DNA of 64,000 nucleotides, from assembly GCA_022747635.1 (NCBI GenBank), contig JAKTNV010000001.1:42059072-42123071 (forward strand), written 5' to 3'. Positions 50,801-52,783 of this stretch are shown in pieces; position 1 is the first letter of the stretch, and each line of letters opens with the position of its first letter. The DNA comes from Hetaerina americana. Taxonomy: Eukaryota > Arthropoda > Insecta > Odonata > Calopterygidae. The notes below the pieces were generated by a model. The model saw nothing but the letters and a program-made list of their open reading frames with translations, was not told where the DNA came from and did not search any database. The translations under genes were made by a program, and so were the position numbers.

Positions 50801-51873
50801 AGTAAATTTGTGAAAATGCATATTTGTCGTGATTATTTAACTTGGTAAAAGAAATTTCATTTATTAGGATGATATTTGAAATTGGGAAATGTGTAGTTTA
50901 GTTAGTCTGAAGGAAGAATTATTATGGAAAGTACAATATAACTATCAAAATATTTAGAAACTAATACCAGTTCTCCCGTTCTTAATACCTTTTAAGAGTT
51001 AAAGGTATTAAACGGAAATATCAACATTTAAGGCAGTGATAGGTATCATCGAAAATTTACACGTTCATCTGGATGAAAAATAACAAACCCGATAATAAAA
51101 CGATGAAAAAAATTATGGCCCGTAACTACACTATGCATAACCAATCACAGTCACTTTTCCACGAAGGATATCAAAACAAAAGAGCAAAGTTACGTCAGAA
51201 TTAACACACACCTGAATGGTGATAACCGCGCCAGAGTACGGAAACGGCGTAGCACCTCGTAAACACCAAGAGCTTGCAGAACTAATTCTCTAGGCACCAA
51301 TAAATCGTCACTGCTTTTGGGAAGCTCTAACGGGGGAAAATCCTTATTCTGCAACCACAGTGGTACTGGACTAGGTGGAGCGGGCCTCCCGACCACTGAC
51401 CGTCTTTGTATCCCGCTCGCCGTACTATAACTGGATAGGGAGAAGTCGCTGTCGCTCGACGCTCCATCACCACTATCTTCGTCAAATTCAGACTCACTTG
51501 GGAATGGCTCCTCCTCAATATCACTCTTACCACTATTCGATTCGTCACCAAAGTCAGAACCATAATGATATTCGGAGTCCTTTTCGTCCACTGCATCAGG
51601 ATTGTAACCTCTTCTTTGGTAGCCCGTACCTCTTCTATAGCGATCTCTTCCTCTAGGCCTAATACTACGACGACTACTCTCACTACCAACAGGAGATGAC
51701 GCTCTTGAGGCTGTCGGGGTACTAGTTTGAGAATTGGGAGTCTCCGAGCCCTTACTTTCTCTGTTTAGTAGATATTTTGGCTTTTTCAGCATATGCATTT
51801 GAAATTTCCTGGGTCTCTCCATAACCACAGACTTAGGGGGCCTCCCCCGCCTTTTTGTCCCTCTTGCAGACAT
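5389..51873 (-). CDS. E(bx): NURF301/BPTF homologue, N-terminal part of gene (17 exons in window, continues left)
   Basis: Largest subunit of the ISWI-containing NURF chromatin-remodelling complex, a nuclear protein. Coding exons, in transcript order: 51873-51212, 44249-44115, 39481-39333, 34408-34238, 34130-33970, 30516-30395, 30308-30100, 29032-28929, 25913-25763, 21109-21023, 16534-16286, 12863-12807, 12278-12093, 9033-8812, 7489-7341, 7122-6978, 5676-5389. Every border is GT-AG and the phase carries through all junctions without a stop, giving about 1082 codons. Domains seen: AT-hook (residues 7-14), acidic region, DDT (about 187-250), PHD finger (381-422), WSD/WHIM-type motif (about 450-490), acidic stretch (572-650) and the long conserved block around 734-970. 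The family is usually 2,500-3,000 residues, so the C-terminal PHD fingers and bromodomain lie outside the window. Recognition is from memory of the family; the exon model is read directly. Confidence 0.95.
5677..6977 (-). other. NURF301 intron 16
   Basis: 1.3 kb of AT-rich intron. I see no mobile element or RNA gene. Confidence 0.7.
6978..7122 (-). CDS. E(bx): NURF301 exon 16: [10 protein letters not shown] motif
   Basis: Residues 939-986, beginning [20 protein letters not shown], one of the best conserved segments of the family (same in fly and human apart from a few residues). Acceptor AATATAG. I use the donor AAAG|GTAAGG; a second GT five bases downstream is out of phase with exon 17. Confidence 0.97.
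7341..7489 (-). CDS. E(bx): NURF301 exon 15: basic coiled coil
   Basis: Residues 889-938. [17 protein letters not shown] is followed by a Lys/Glu-rich helix and [17 protein letters not shown], matching the family motif before [10 protein letters not shown]. Phase 0 at the 3' end, donor CATCAG|GTATGT. Confidence 0.97.
7490..8811 (-). other. NURF301 intron 14
   Basis: 1.3 kb of intron. No element recognised; a short plus-strand open frame at 7998-8180 has no family signature. Confidence 0.7.
8812..9033 (-). CDS. E(bx): NURF301 exon 14: conserved central block
   Basis: Residues 815-888. Includes [33 protein letters not shown] and [14 protein letters not shown], which aligns with the family's 'fLNINW...VFANVWHE' segment. 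Acceptor TTTTTGTAG, donor TTAG|GTTTGT, a slightly weak donor. Confidence 0.96.
9034..10161 (-). other. NURF301 intron 13, right part, unassigned
   Basis: Two minus-strand open frames (9435-9647 and 9661-9867) lie end to end and read protein-like ([20 protein letters not shown]), but I cannot assign them to a family. They may be one more decayed mobile-element ORF. Confidence 0.4.
10164..11547 (-). mobile_element. Pogo-like DNA transposon with intact terminal inverted repeats
   Basis: Begins CCGTATTTTCCCATCGATAA and ends with the inverse TTATTGATGGGAAAATACGG, flanked on both sides by TA (10162-10163 and 11548-11549). Length 1384 bases. A minus-strand 79-codon open frame at 10548-10787 has a Lys-rich then acidic composition resembling the tail of pogo-type transposases ([20 protein letters not shown]). 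The rest is degraded. A lone copy of the same end is at about 62253-62273. Confidence 0.7.
12093..12278 (-). CDS. E(bx): NURF301 exon 13: conserved central block
   Basis: Residues 753-814. Contains [20 protein letters not shown] followed by [15 protein letters not shown] and FKWLG, nearly identical to the fly and human central block. Acceptor ATTACAG, donor TATG|GTAAGT. The function of this block is not well defined in the family. Confidence 0.97.
12807..12863 (-). CDS. E(bx): NURF301 exon 12: FKLG microexon
   Basis: 57-base exon, residues 734-752: [19 protein letters not shown]. The FKLGMExG motif begins the conserved central block of NURF301. Acceptor ATTGCAG, donor TCAG|GTAATT. Symmetric phase, so skipping would keep the frame. 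Confidence 0.88.
12864..13247 (-). other. NURF301 intron 11, left flank
   Basis: Nothing recognised between exon 12 and the Tigger-like element. Confidence 0.5.
13250..14624 (+). mobile_element. Tigger-type DNA transposon pseudogene
   Basis: Starts CAGTGGAACCT after TA and ends with the imperfect inverse AGGTTCTACTG at 14614-14624. Plus-strand coding remnant includes [12 protein letters not shown] (about 13880-13912), then in another frame [20 protein letters not shown] (13957-14016) and [11 protein letters not shown], the DDE_1 (CENP-B/jerky) catalytic region. The first catalytic Asp region (DETG) is present; stops and frameshifts inactivate it. Confidence 0.8.
14625..15264 (-). other. NURF301 intron 11, unassigned
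   Basis: AT-rich, no recognised repeat or gene. Confidence 0.5.
15266..16330. repeat. Tandem duplication covering intron 11 sequence and the 3' end of NURF301 exon 11
   Basis: The block at 16195-16256 (GATAGCTATTTCCAATCAAG and on) repeats at 15269-15325 with few changes. In copy 1 the block is followed by a mariner insertion and then by 16109-16150, which repeats the exon 11 end and its donor (ACTCACCCGAGGCAATTT on the plus strand). Copy 2 runs on into the real exon at 16286. The unit was about 0.16 kb before the insertion. Confidence 0.85.
15326..16092 (-). mobile_element. Internally deleted mariner, copy 1
   Basis: Ends CAGGGCTGTCCAGAAAGTAA and, inverted, GTTACTCTCTGGACAGCCCT, with TA on each side. 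The minus strand retains a transposase N-terminal fragment ([14 protein letters not shown] HTH) and a C-terminal fragment, but the catalytic centre is missing. It sits inside copy 1 of the exon 11 duplication. Same family and similar deletion as 39833-40559. Confidence 0.8.
16286..16534 (-). CDS. E(bx): NURF301 exon 11: Ser/Pro-rich linker
   Basis: Residues 651-733. Starts with a basic cluster ([20 protein letters not shown]), continues Ser/Pro-rich, and ends with [15 protein letters not shown], which resembles the human segment just before the conserved FKLG block. Length is a multiple of three with the same phase on both sides. A second, truncated copy of its 3' end lies at 16109-16150 in the following intron (see findings). 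Confidence 0.92.
16535..16799 (-). other. NURF301 intron 10, flank of exon 11
   Basis: Nothing recognised. Confidence 0.4.
16800..18700 (+). mobile_element. LINE remnant with reverse transcriptase (Jockey/CR1-like)
   Basis: Plus-strand ORF2 remains in order: ...[14 protein letters not shown] (about 16940), [20 protein letters not shown] (about 17397-17455) then [28 protein letters not shown] (about 17774-17818), the catalytic YADD at 17860-17871, and a tail of the LKYGIAV type near 18240. Numerous stops and frameshifts. YADD is intact, but neighbouring frames are broken. Confidence 0.85.
18701..19809 (-). other. NURF301 intron 10, unassigned
   Basis: No feature recognised. Around 19310-19480 the composition is less AT-rich and may belong to the 3' end of the mariner remnant that follows. 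Confidence 0.4.
19810..20220 (-). mobile_element. Mariner transposase remnant
   Basis: Minus strand reads an HTH-linker piece ([31 protein letters not shown]) joined directly to [20 protein letters not shown], the motif carrying the last catalytic Asp of mariner. The section with the first two catalytic residues has been deleted between them. Terminal repeats not identified. Confidence 0.8.
20221..21022 (-). other. NURF301 intron 10, unassigned
   Basis: No feature recognised. Confidence 0.5.
21023..21109 (-). CDS. E(bx): NURF301 exon 10: small linker exon
   Basis: Only 87 bases, residues 622-650 ([20 protein letters not shown] and on to QDKG). Polar and acidic, no domain. Supported by CTCTCAG acceptor, GAG|GTGAGC donor and phase agreement on both sides. 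A symmetric exon, so it could be skipped without frame loss. Confidence 0.8.
21110..22290 (-). other. NURF301 intron 9, unassigned left part
   Basis: No gene or element recognised. Confidence 0.5.
22295..22470 (+). repeat. tRNA-derived SINE
   Basis: A-box-like GGCAGAGTAATG is followed 40 bases on by a B-box-like GGATTTGATTCC, then GGGGTTCCCTCCACCTAGG, shared with the element at 24935-25115 (GGGGTTTTCCTCAACCTAGG). The tail runs into a purine tract. Confidence 0.65.
22500..22625. repeat. Purine-rich tract
   Basis: Over 100 bases almost entirely A and G on the plus strand, following the SINE. Not a simple repeat, but strand composition is extreme. Confidence 0.7.
22855..24177 (+). mobile_element. 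Near-complete mariner transposon
   Basis: Inverted repeats CTACCTTGATCAAAAAGTTC and its inverse GATCAAGGTAG with TA duplications at 22853-22854 and 24178-24179; 1323 bases. The sole gene is the transposase at 23061-24124. Ends are well conserved, and the 3' end ATTCCGGGAA pairs with TTCCCGGAAT at the 5' end. This is the best preserved element in the window. Confidence 0.93.
23061..24124 (+). pseudogene. Mariner transposase, one frameshift
   Basis: Cut-and-paste transposase. Starts [20 protein letters not shown] with an N-terminal HTH and the linker motif [20 protein letters not shown]. The catalytic half has [19 protein letters not shown] and [12 protein letters not shown]; spacing of the last two Asp residues is 34, the mariner D34D signature. 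The frame breaks at about 23410-23413, where RRVA should run on into PKDLNF but a few bases appear lost. Before and after this point there are no stops. Ends NIDLDE, stop at 24122. Confidence 0.92.
24178..24934 (-). other. NURF301 intron 9, unassigned
   Basis: Nothing recognised. Confidence 0.5.
24935..25115 (+). repeat. tRNA-derived SINE
   Basis: Head has a canonical B box GGTTCGAATCC (about 24976) preceded by a degenerate A box, then a body with GGGGTTTTCCTCAACCTAGG and CTATGAAGTCGCAACC. The body motif is shared with 22295-22470, so both belong to one family. Confidence 0.7.
25460..25612. repeat. Long foldback (MITE-like hairpin)
   Basis: Arms 25460-25524 and 25547-25612 are inverse copies (AACACTGATTTCCAATAAAA against TTTTATTGGAAATCAGTGTT at the base; GGTGCCCCAATAATTCTT against AAGAATTATTGGAGCACC near the loop) with only a few differences over 65 bases; loop of 22 bases. 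Confidence 0.9.
25763..25913 (-). CDS. E(bx): NURF301 exon 9: acidic low-complexity segment
   Basis: Residues 572-621, dominated by Glu and Asp ([20 protein letters not shown]) and ending in Ser/Ala. Read in the frame set by exon 8; a longer open frame in another phase of the same strand is a shadow. Donor GGAG|GTAAGT, acceptor ATCGTAG. Confidence 0.85.
25914..26440 (-). other. NURF301 intron 8, flank of exon 9
   Basis: AT-rich, nothing recognised. Confidence 0.5.
26440..27340 (-). mobile_element. LINE reverse transcriptase remnant, minus strand, split by AT microsatellite
   Basis: Minus strand from 27300 downward reads [14 protein letters not shown] (about 27100-27050), then a segment ending [20 protein letters not shown] (about 26925-26885), and beyond the microsatellite a C-terminal piece [19 protein letters not shown] (about 26580-26520). 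This is the CR1/Jockey type order. Several frameshifts. Confidence 0.8.
26772..26882. repeat. AT dinucleotide microsatellite
   Basis: About 110 bases of nearly pure TA repeats with a few TTTATA and AAATA interruptions that make the left part self-complementary. It sits inside the LINE remnant. Confidence 0.95.
27341..28380 (-). other. NURF301 intron 8, mostly unassigned
   Basis: Contains a 34-base perfect palindromic repeat at 27771-27804 (see findings); otherwise nothing recognised. Confidence 0.5.
28380..28800 (-). mobile_element. RTE-like LINE, C-terminal remnant
   Basis: Minus strand reads [12 protein letters not shown] sequence (about 28580-28545) followed by a Trp-rich piece ending [12 protein letters not shown] (about 28485-28440), the usual C-terminus of RTE/CFDP2-type LINE ORFs (WRRME...TDRxxNEEVL). 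Heavily degraded. Confidence 0.6.
28929..29032 (-). CDS. E(bx): NURF301 exon 8: charged linker
   Basis: Residues 537-571, a Lys/Arg/Glu-rich stretch ([17 protein letters not shown]) predicted to be a charged helix, then an acidic turn. It ends in phase 0 at GTGAGT. Low conservation is expected here; the assignment rests on splice sites, phase and position. Confidence 0.85.
29033..30099 (-). other. NURF301 intron 7
   Basis: 1.07 kb. A solitary TACAGGGTGTTCCAGTTTTA at 30014-30033 looks like a transposon end without a partner. Open frames at 29434-29764 on both strands show no family signature. Confidence 0.6.
30100..30308 (-). CDS. E(bx): NURF301 exon 7: end of WSD motif and coiled coil
   Basis: Residues 467-536. 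Begins with [17 protein letters not shown] (the WYYS motif conserved in fly and human), followed by a charged helix ([20 protein letters not shown]) that aligns with the family's conserved helical stretch, ending [11 protein letters not shown]. Acceptor TTTCAG|GGAGAG. Confidence 0.94.
30395..30516 (-). CDS. E(bx): NURF301 exon 6: start of WSD-type motif
   Basis: Residues 427-466. Contains [18 protein letters not shown], the hallmark of the WSD (WHIM2/3) region which in ISWI partners contacts linker DNA and the remodeller. Acceptor TTTGCAG, donor TTTGT|GTGAGT. A competing donor two bases earlier (TTT|GTGTGA) would break the frame of exon 7. Confidence 0.94.
30517..31335 (-). other. NURF301 intron 5, unassigned left part
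   Basis: Nothing recognised. Confidence 0.5.
31338..32207 (-). mobile_element. Internally deleted mariner (second mariner family)
   Basis: TIRs CGAGGTCTGTAAAAAGGTAT and the inverse ACTTTTTGAACAGACCTCG with TA duplications at 31336-31337 and 32208-32209. On the minus strand 31391-31921 encodes the transposase linker and HTH ([35 protein letters not shown]) and stops its match at IIGDE, after which the catalytic core is deleted and the frame joins to the tail [19 protein letters not shown]. 870 bases. Related to the remnant at 60655-61830. Confidence 0.88.
32210..33370 (-). other. NURF301 intron 5, unassigned
   Basis: Nothing recognised. Confidence 0.5.
33375..33442. repeat. Short hairpin made of two transposon-like ends
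   Basis: GTGCGGCAACATAACTTCCT and its exact inverse flank a short loop of about 14 bases. The arms match over about 25 bases. Sequence and the preceding CAGG look like terminal repeats of a DNA transposon with everything between them lost. Confidence 0.85.
33970..34130 (-). CDS. E(bx): NURF301 exon 5: N-terminal PHD finger
   Basis: Residues 373-426 hold one complete C4HC3 PHD zinc finger: Cys381, Cys384, Cys393, Cys396, His401, Cys404, Cys419 and Cys422, in the sequence [19 protein letters not shown] and on. Spacing is x2, x8, x2, x4, x2, x14, x2. All zinc ligands are present. The exon ends in phase 0 after KAHQ. This is the DDT-proximal PHD finger, distinct from the bromodomain-linked PHD that reads H3K4me3, which is not in the window. 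Confidence 0.97.
34238..34408 (-). CDS. E(bx): NURF301 exon 4: linker leading to PHD finger
   Basis: Residues 316-372. The second half ([20 protein letters not shown], then [15 protein letters not shown]) matches the conserved segment just before the first PHD finger. The first half, rich in Gly, Ser and Asn, looks like a lineage-specific loop. Donor GAAG|GTAAGT; the intron to exon 5 is only 107 bases, the shortest in the gene. Confidence 0.95.
34409..34806 (-). other. NURF301 intron 3, flank of exon 4
   Basis: Nothing recognised. Confidence 0.4.
34807..35780 (-). mobile_element. RTE-like LINE, reverse transcriptase and C-terminal remnant
   Basis: Minus strand: [24 protein letters not shown] sequence (about 35720-35660), then [20 protein letters not shown] (the (Y)ADD catalytic site, Tyr replaced by Cys) and [20 protein letters not shown] (35278-35640), then a degraded C-terminus at 34807-35103. 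Presumably the 3' half of the element whose endonuclease lies at 37086-38050. Confidence 0.85.
35960..36610 (+). mobile_element. Mariner transposase remnant inside the RTE-like LINE
   Basis: Plus-strand fragments: [15 protein letters not shown] (36019), [13 protein letters not shown] (about 36119), [20 protein letters not shown] (about 36258-36317) and [20 protein letters not shown] (about 36351-36410), the second catalytic Asp motif. The segment between HTH and HDN is deleted; several stops. It separates the two halves of the minus-strand LINE. Confidence 0.8.
36611..36790 (-). mobile_element. Penelope-like terminus with hammerhead-like motif
   Basis: On the minus strand 36764-36723 carries CTGATGA, a 6-bp hairpin (TGATGT/ACATCA), AAAC and GGTC followed by GTAA, which pairs with the TTAC before CTGATGA. 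Downstream (36710-36620) CAAGTGGAAAAGTGCT and TTCATTATGTTCGACTTCCA match the terminus at 48330-48400. No ORF is attached here. Confidence 0.6.
37086..38060 (-). mobile_element. RTE-like LINE, endonuclease domain remnant
   Basis: Minus strand gives [17 protein letters not shown] start (about 38010), [20 protein letters not shown] (37973 down), then [40 protein letters not shown] and [18 protein letters not shown], the order of an exonuclease-endonuclease-phosphatase domain as in CFDP2-like LINEs. The catalytic GDWN is changed to GDWI. Frames are broken at about 37710 and 37490. Confidence 0.88.
38061..38860 (-). other. Likely 5' leader of the RTE-like LINE, then unassigned intron
   Basis: 38061-38500 is less AT-rich than its surroundings and continuous with the endonuclease start, so it is probably the LINE 5' region. 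38500-38860 shows nothing recognisable. Confidence 0.5.
38870..39190 (+). mobile_element. Tigger-type transposase fragment
   Basis: Plus strand reads [20 protein letters not shown] (about 38981-39040), the DETG catalytic motif of pogo/Tigger transposases, with a frame break soon after. No ends found. It stops just before NURF301 exon 3. Confidence 0.75.
39333..39481 (-). CDS. E(bx): NURF301 exon 3: WHIM-type helical segment
   Basis: Residues 266-315, containing [11 protein letters not shown], then [14 protein letters not shown], the strongly conserved Trp-Pro-Glu-Val-Leu motif that follows DDT in this family. Acceptor TTACAG, donor GGCA|GTAAGT. The stretch after VESD is specific to this organism and does not align with fly or human as I remember them. 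Confidence 0.93.
39482..39830 (-). other. NURF301 intron 2, flank of exon 3
   Basis: Nothing recognised; an open frame at 39539-39751 has no family signature. Confidence 0.4.
39833..40559 (+). mobile_element. Internally deleted mariner, copy 2
   Basis: CAGGGCTGTCCAGAAATTAA at the left and the inverse CTACTTTCTGAACAGCCCTT at the right with TA on each side. Plus strand retains [20 protein letters not shown] (HTH) and [18 protein letters not shown], then jumps to a C-terminal [12 protein letters not shown] piece. Same family as 15326-16092, opposite strand. Confidence 0.82.
40560..41270 (-). other. NURF301 intron 2, unassigned
   Basis: Nothing recognised. Confidence 0.5.
41280..42245 (+). mobile_element. 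LINE endonuclease-region remnant (RTE/CFDP2-like)
   Basis: Plus strand begins [12 protein letters not shown] (about 41333-41368) and has [20 protein letters not shown] (about 41447-41506), typical of the endonuclease domain of CFDP2-like LINEs. The following part (about 41700-42230) reads as the linker to RT. Many stops. Confidence 0.75.
42250..43560 (+). mobile_element. Penelope-like element remnant: RT end, GIY-YIG region and 3' terminus
   Basis: Plus strand: RYIDNIFCV (about 42388) then [10 protein letters not shown] (42507), the end of the Penelope RT; a linker; then [24 protein letters not shown] (about 43040-43100), [32 protein letters not shown] and [20 protein letters not shown], the GIY-YIG endonuclease region. 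There are stops (one replaces the Tyr/Ile at the GIY-YIG core, another a Trp after FCV) and frameshifts. The 3' end carries the motif at 43497-43538. Confidence 0.85.
43497..43538 (+). ncRNA. Hammerhead-ribozyme-like motif at Penelope 3' end
   Basis: Order TCAC, CAGATGA (canonical CTGATGA with one change), short imperfect hairpin TGC-ACA-GCA, TGAAAC, GGTC, GTGTGA. GTG after the presumed cleavage site pairs with CAC before the core. The GAAA box at 43522-43525 is canonical. Penelope-like elements are known to carry minimal hammerheads at this place. The change in the first core box suggests it is inactive. Confidence 0.5.
43561..44114 (-). other. NURF301 intron 2, flank of exon 2
   Basis: Nothing recognised beyond the Penelope end. 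Confidence 0.5.
44115..44249 (-). CDS. E(bx): NURF301 exon 2: second half of DDT domain
   Basis: Encodes [20 protein letters not shown] and onward to HFGPLDH, residues 221-265. This completes the DDT domain, a DNA-binding helical fold found in ISWI partner subunits. The acceptor completes an Arg codon split AG|G. The donor is CACAG|GTAAGC. The 6.96-kb intron before it is the longest in the modelled gene. Confidence 0.95.
44250..45590 (-). other. NURF301 intron 1, unassigned
   Basis: Nothing recognised. Confidence 0.5.
45595..45765 (-). repeat. tRNA-derived SINE
   Basis: Minus strand: GCAGTCTAGTAGTTAGAGCA (tRNA A-box region), CTGACCGGAGAGCCCAAGTT, then TTAATTCTGGG (B-box region), followed by a body CCTCTGGGTATCCTCAGC, GGGTACCAAATCTTCCTAGG, GAACCACAGGCA. 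The body matches the plus-strand SINE at 60505-60655. Confidence 0.75.
46045..46105 (-). repeat. SINE head fragment
   Basis: Minus strand TAGTTCAGTGAGTCG, then CTGACCGGAGGGCC, resembling the tRNA-like head of the SINE at 45595-45765. No body. Confidence 0.45.
46400..46850 (-). mobile_element. RTE-like LINE fragment, degraded
   Basis: The plus-strand reading (CATGTTTCCACAGCATTCAA, ATCTTTTCTTAAAATCCTTA) parallels 35200-35280 (CATATTTCCACACCGTAC..., TCTTTTCTTAACATCC) over several hundred diverged bases, so this is a second copy of the RTE-like 3' half. Confidence 0.5.
46851..48300 (-). other. NURF301 intron 1, unassigned
   Basis: Nothing recognised. Confidence 0.5.
48303..48420 (+). mobile_element. 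Penelope-like terminus with inverted repeat
   Basis: A 25-base inverted repeat (TGATCAAAGCACTTTTCC against GGAAAAGTGCTTCGATCA) is followed by TTCATTATGTTCGACTTCCA and GCCTGAAGCTACTCAA, nearly the same as the minus strand at 36620-36710. No hammerhead motif on this copy. Confidence 0.6.
48421..50975 (-). other. NURF301 intron 1, unassigned
   Basis: 49140-49540 is pyrimidine-rich on the plus strand. At about 49804-49852 a unit TTTGACCTTATTACAAAAAT is repeated in tandem with small changes. No gene recognised. Confidence 0.5.
50976..51015. repeat. Short palindrome near exon 1
   Basis: CCGTTCTTAATACCTTTTAA and TTAAAGGTATTAAACGG are inverse copies with one or two differences around a 3-base loop, 200 bases into intron 1 of NURF301. 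Confidence 0.75.
51212..51873 (-). CDS. E(bx): NURF301 coding exon 1: AT-hook, acidic region, start of DDT domain
   Basis: Residues 1-220 plus two bases. I chose the ATG at 51873 because the frame upstream has only a GTG at 51897 and a stop codon about nine bases above that; the family also begins M-S-x-R-G. An AT-hook core (KRRGRPPK, residues 7-14) is followed by a basic stretch, Ser/Thr/Pro-rich sequence, the family motif [11 protein letters not shown] and an acidic Ser/Asp/Glu-rich tract. The DDT domain starts near [10 protein letters not shown] (about residue 187) and runs to the donor (CAG|GTGTGT). The exon is richer in CpG than the rest of the gene, fitting its position next to the promoter. 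Confidence 0.95.
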
Positions 51874-52615
51874 CTTGCCAGTTTCTGTGACGTTCACTGA
51901 GCACTACCTAACACGTGGTTAATGAAAACAAAACCTAGTACACAAATACAGATGTCACAGACGCATAGTTACGGAACCCATTTTTGAAGTCATGGATTTG
52001 CGCCATTTTTTGGCAAAGGTCACGTGACCAAACACAGAAAACGCATTTTGAAATTTTTACGAGAAAGATGGAACGTTACGTACTCATTTCTTACACTTGT
52101 ACTGCATTTTACACAGAAATAATATCATTGGACAAGGCATAACTACGGATCACGGCGCGAATTATCTCACAGACGCGAAATCCTAAGTGTAATGCCAGTC
52201 GTCGATTCCAGTAGGAAGCTTCTCCCTTATTGGTTGAACAAAACGCCGCCATGATAATGTTGTCCACTGTTTCTCCTTCACATCCCCCAACGTTCCTACC
52301 AAACCTGTCCTCAATGTGCCATTTCACAACCGCGGAATTTTGTTTACCAATCTATGCCCAAAGAAATGAGAGTTAACATAAAATGTCACGAAACAAAATT
52401 ATCTGATAGTACGTCAAATAAGTCGAGTTAACCAATCACAATGCTCGACAGTGATGTTTCAGTTGAGACTCGTATCCACAGATGTCTCTTTCGTCGGCGG
52501 CTTTCGCCTTCATTTGGAAATTAATGGACGATTCTTGCATCATATGTACTGTTTCGAGCAAGCTTCACAGTATTAGAACGAATTACGATACCTTCGAATA
52601 GCCTTAACCACAAAA
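51874..52615. promoter_or_regulatory. Bidirectional promoter between NURF301 and AIMP2
   Basis: 742 bases separate the two divergent start codons. Visible candidate sites: a perfect palindromic E-box GGTCACGTGACC at 52018-52029 (USF/MiT type), an E2F-like TTTGCGCC just before it (about 51999), CCAAT boxes (ATTGG about 52210; CCAAT about 52433), and GCCGCCATG (about 52246), a YY1-type site. CpG is clearly denser here than in flanking introns and no TATA box is placed for either gene. Transcription starts are inferred, not seen. Confidence 0.75.
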
Positions 52616-52783
52616 ATGAAGGAAGTTCCTTGCATGTATCGATTGAAGCCTGTCTGTGGACTTCAAGCGCGAGTAGAACTGCCTAAATGCATGTACCGGC
52701 TGCGGCAGATTCAGGGCTCTTTCGACTCAACTGACGTTAGACATAATAATGTTATGGCAAAGTCCTTTATTATAGAAGAACAG
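52616..52783 (+). CDS. AIMP2: AIMP2 exon 1: LysRS-binding N-terminus
   Basis: 56 codons starting at an ATG preceded by CACAAAA. Two MYRL motifs (residues 7-10 and 26-29) mirror the MYxVKP and CMYRLP motifs of animal AIMP2. A second in-frame ATG at residue 7 is possible but would still keep both motifs. Donor CAG|GTGAAG, phase 0. Confidence 0.93.

Noticed and set aside
51327..51689. Open frame of 120 codons on the minus strand
   Set aside because: Overlaps NURF301 exon 1 in another phase and is a shadow of it.
51190..51897. Extending NURF301 upstream to 51897
   Set aside because: The codon at 51897 is GTG, not ATG, and an in-frame stop lies just above; the ATG at 51873 starts with the family's MSxRG sequence.
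52109..52327. 72-codon open frame on the minus strand in the promoter region
   Set aside because: No family signature, no splice or polyadenylation context, and it lies in the GC-richer promoter where stops are rarer by chance.
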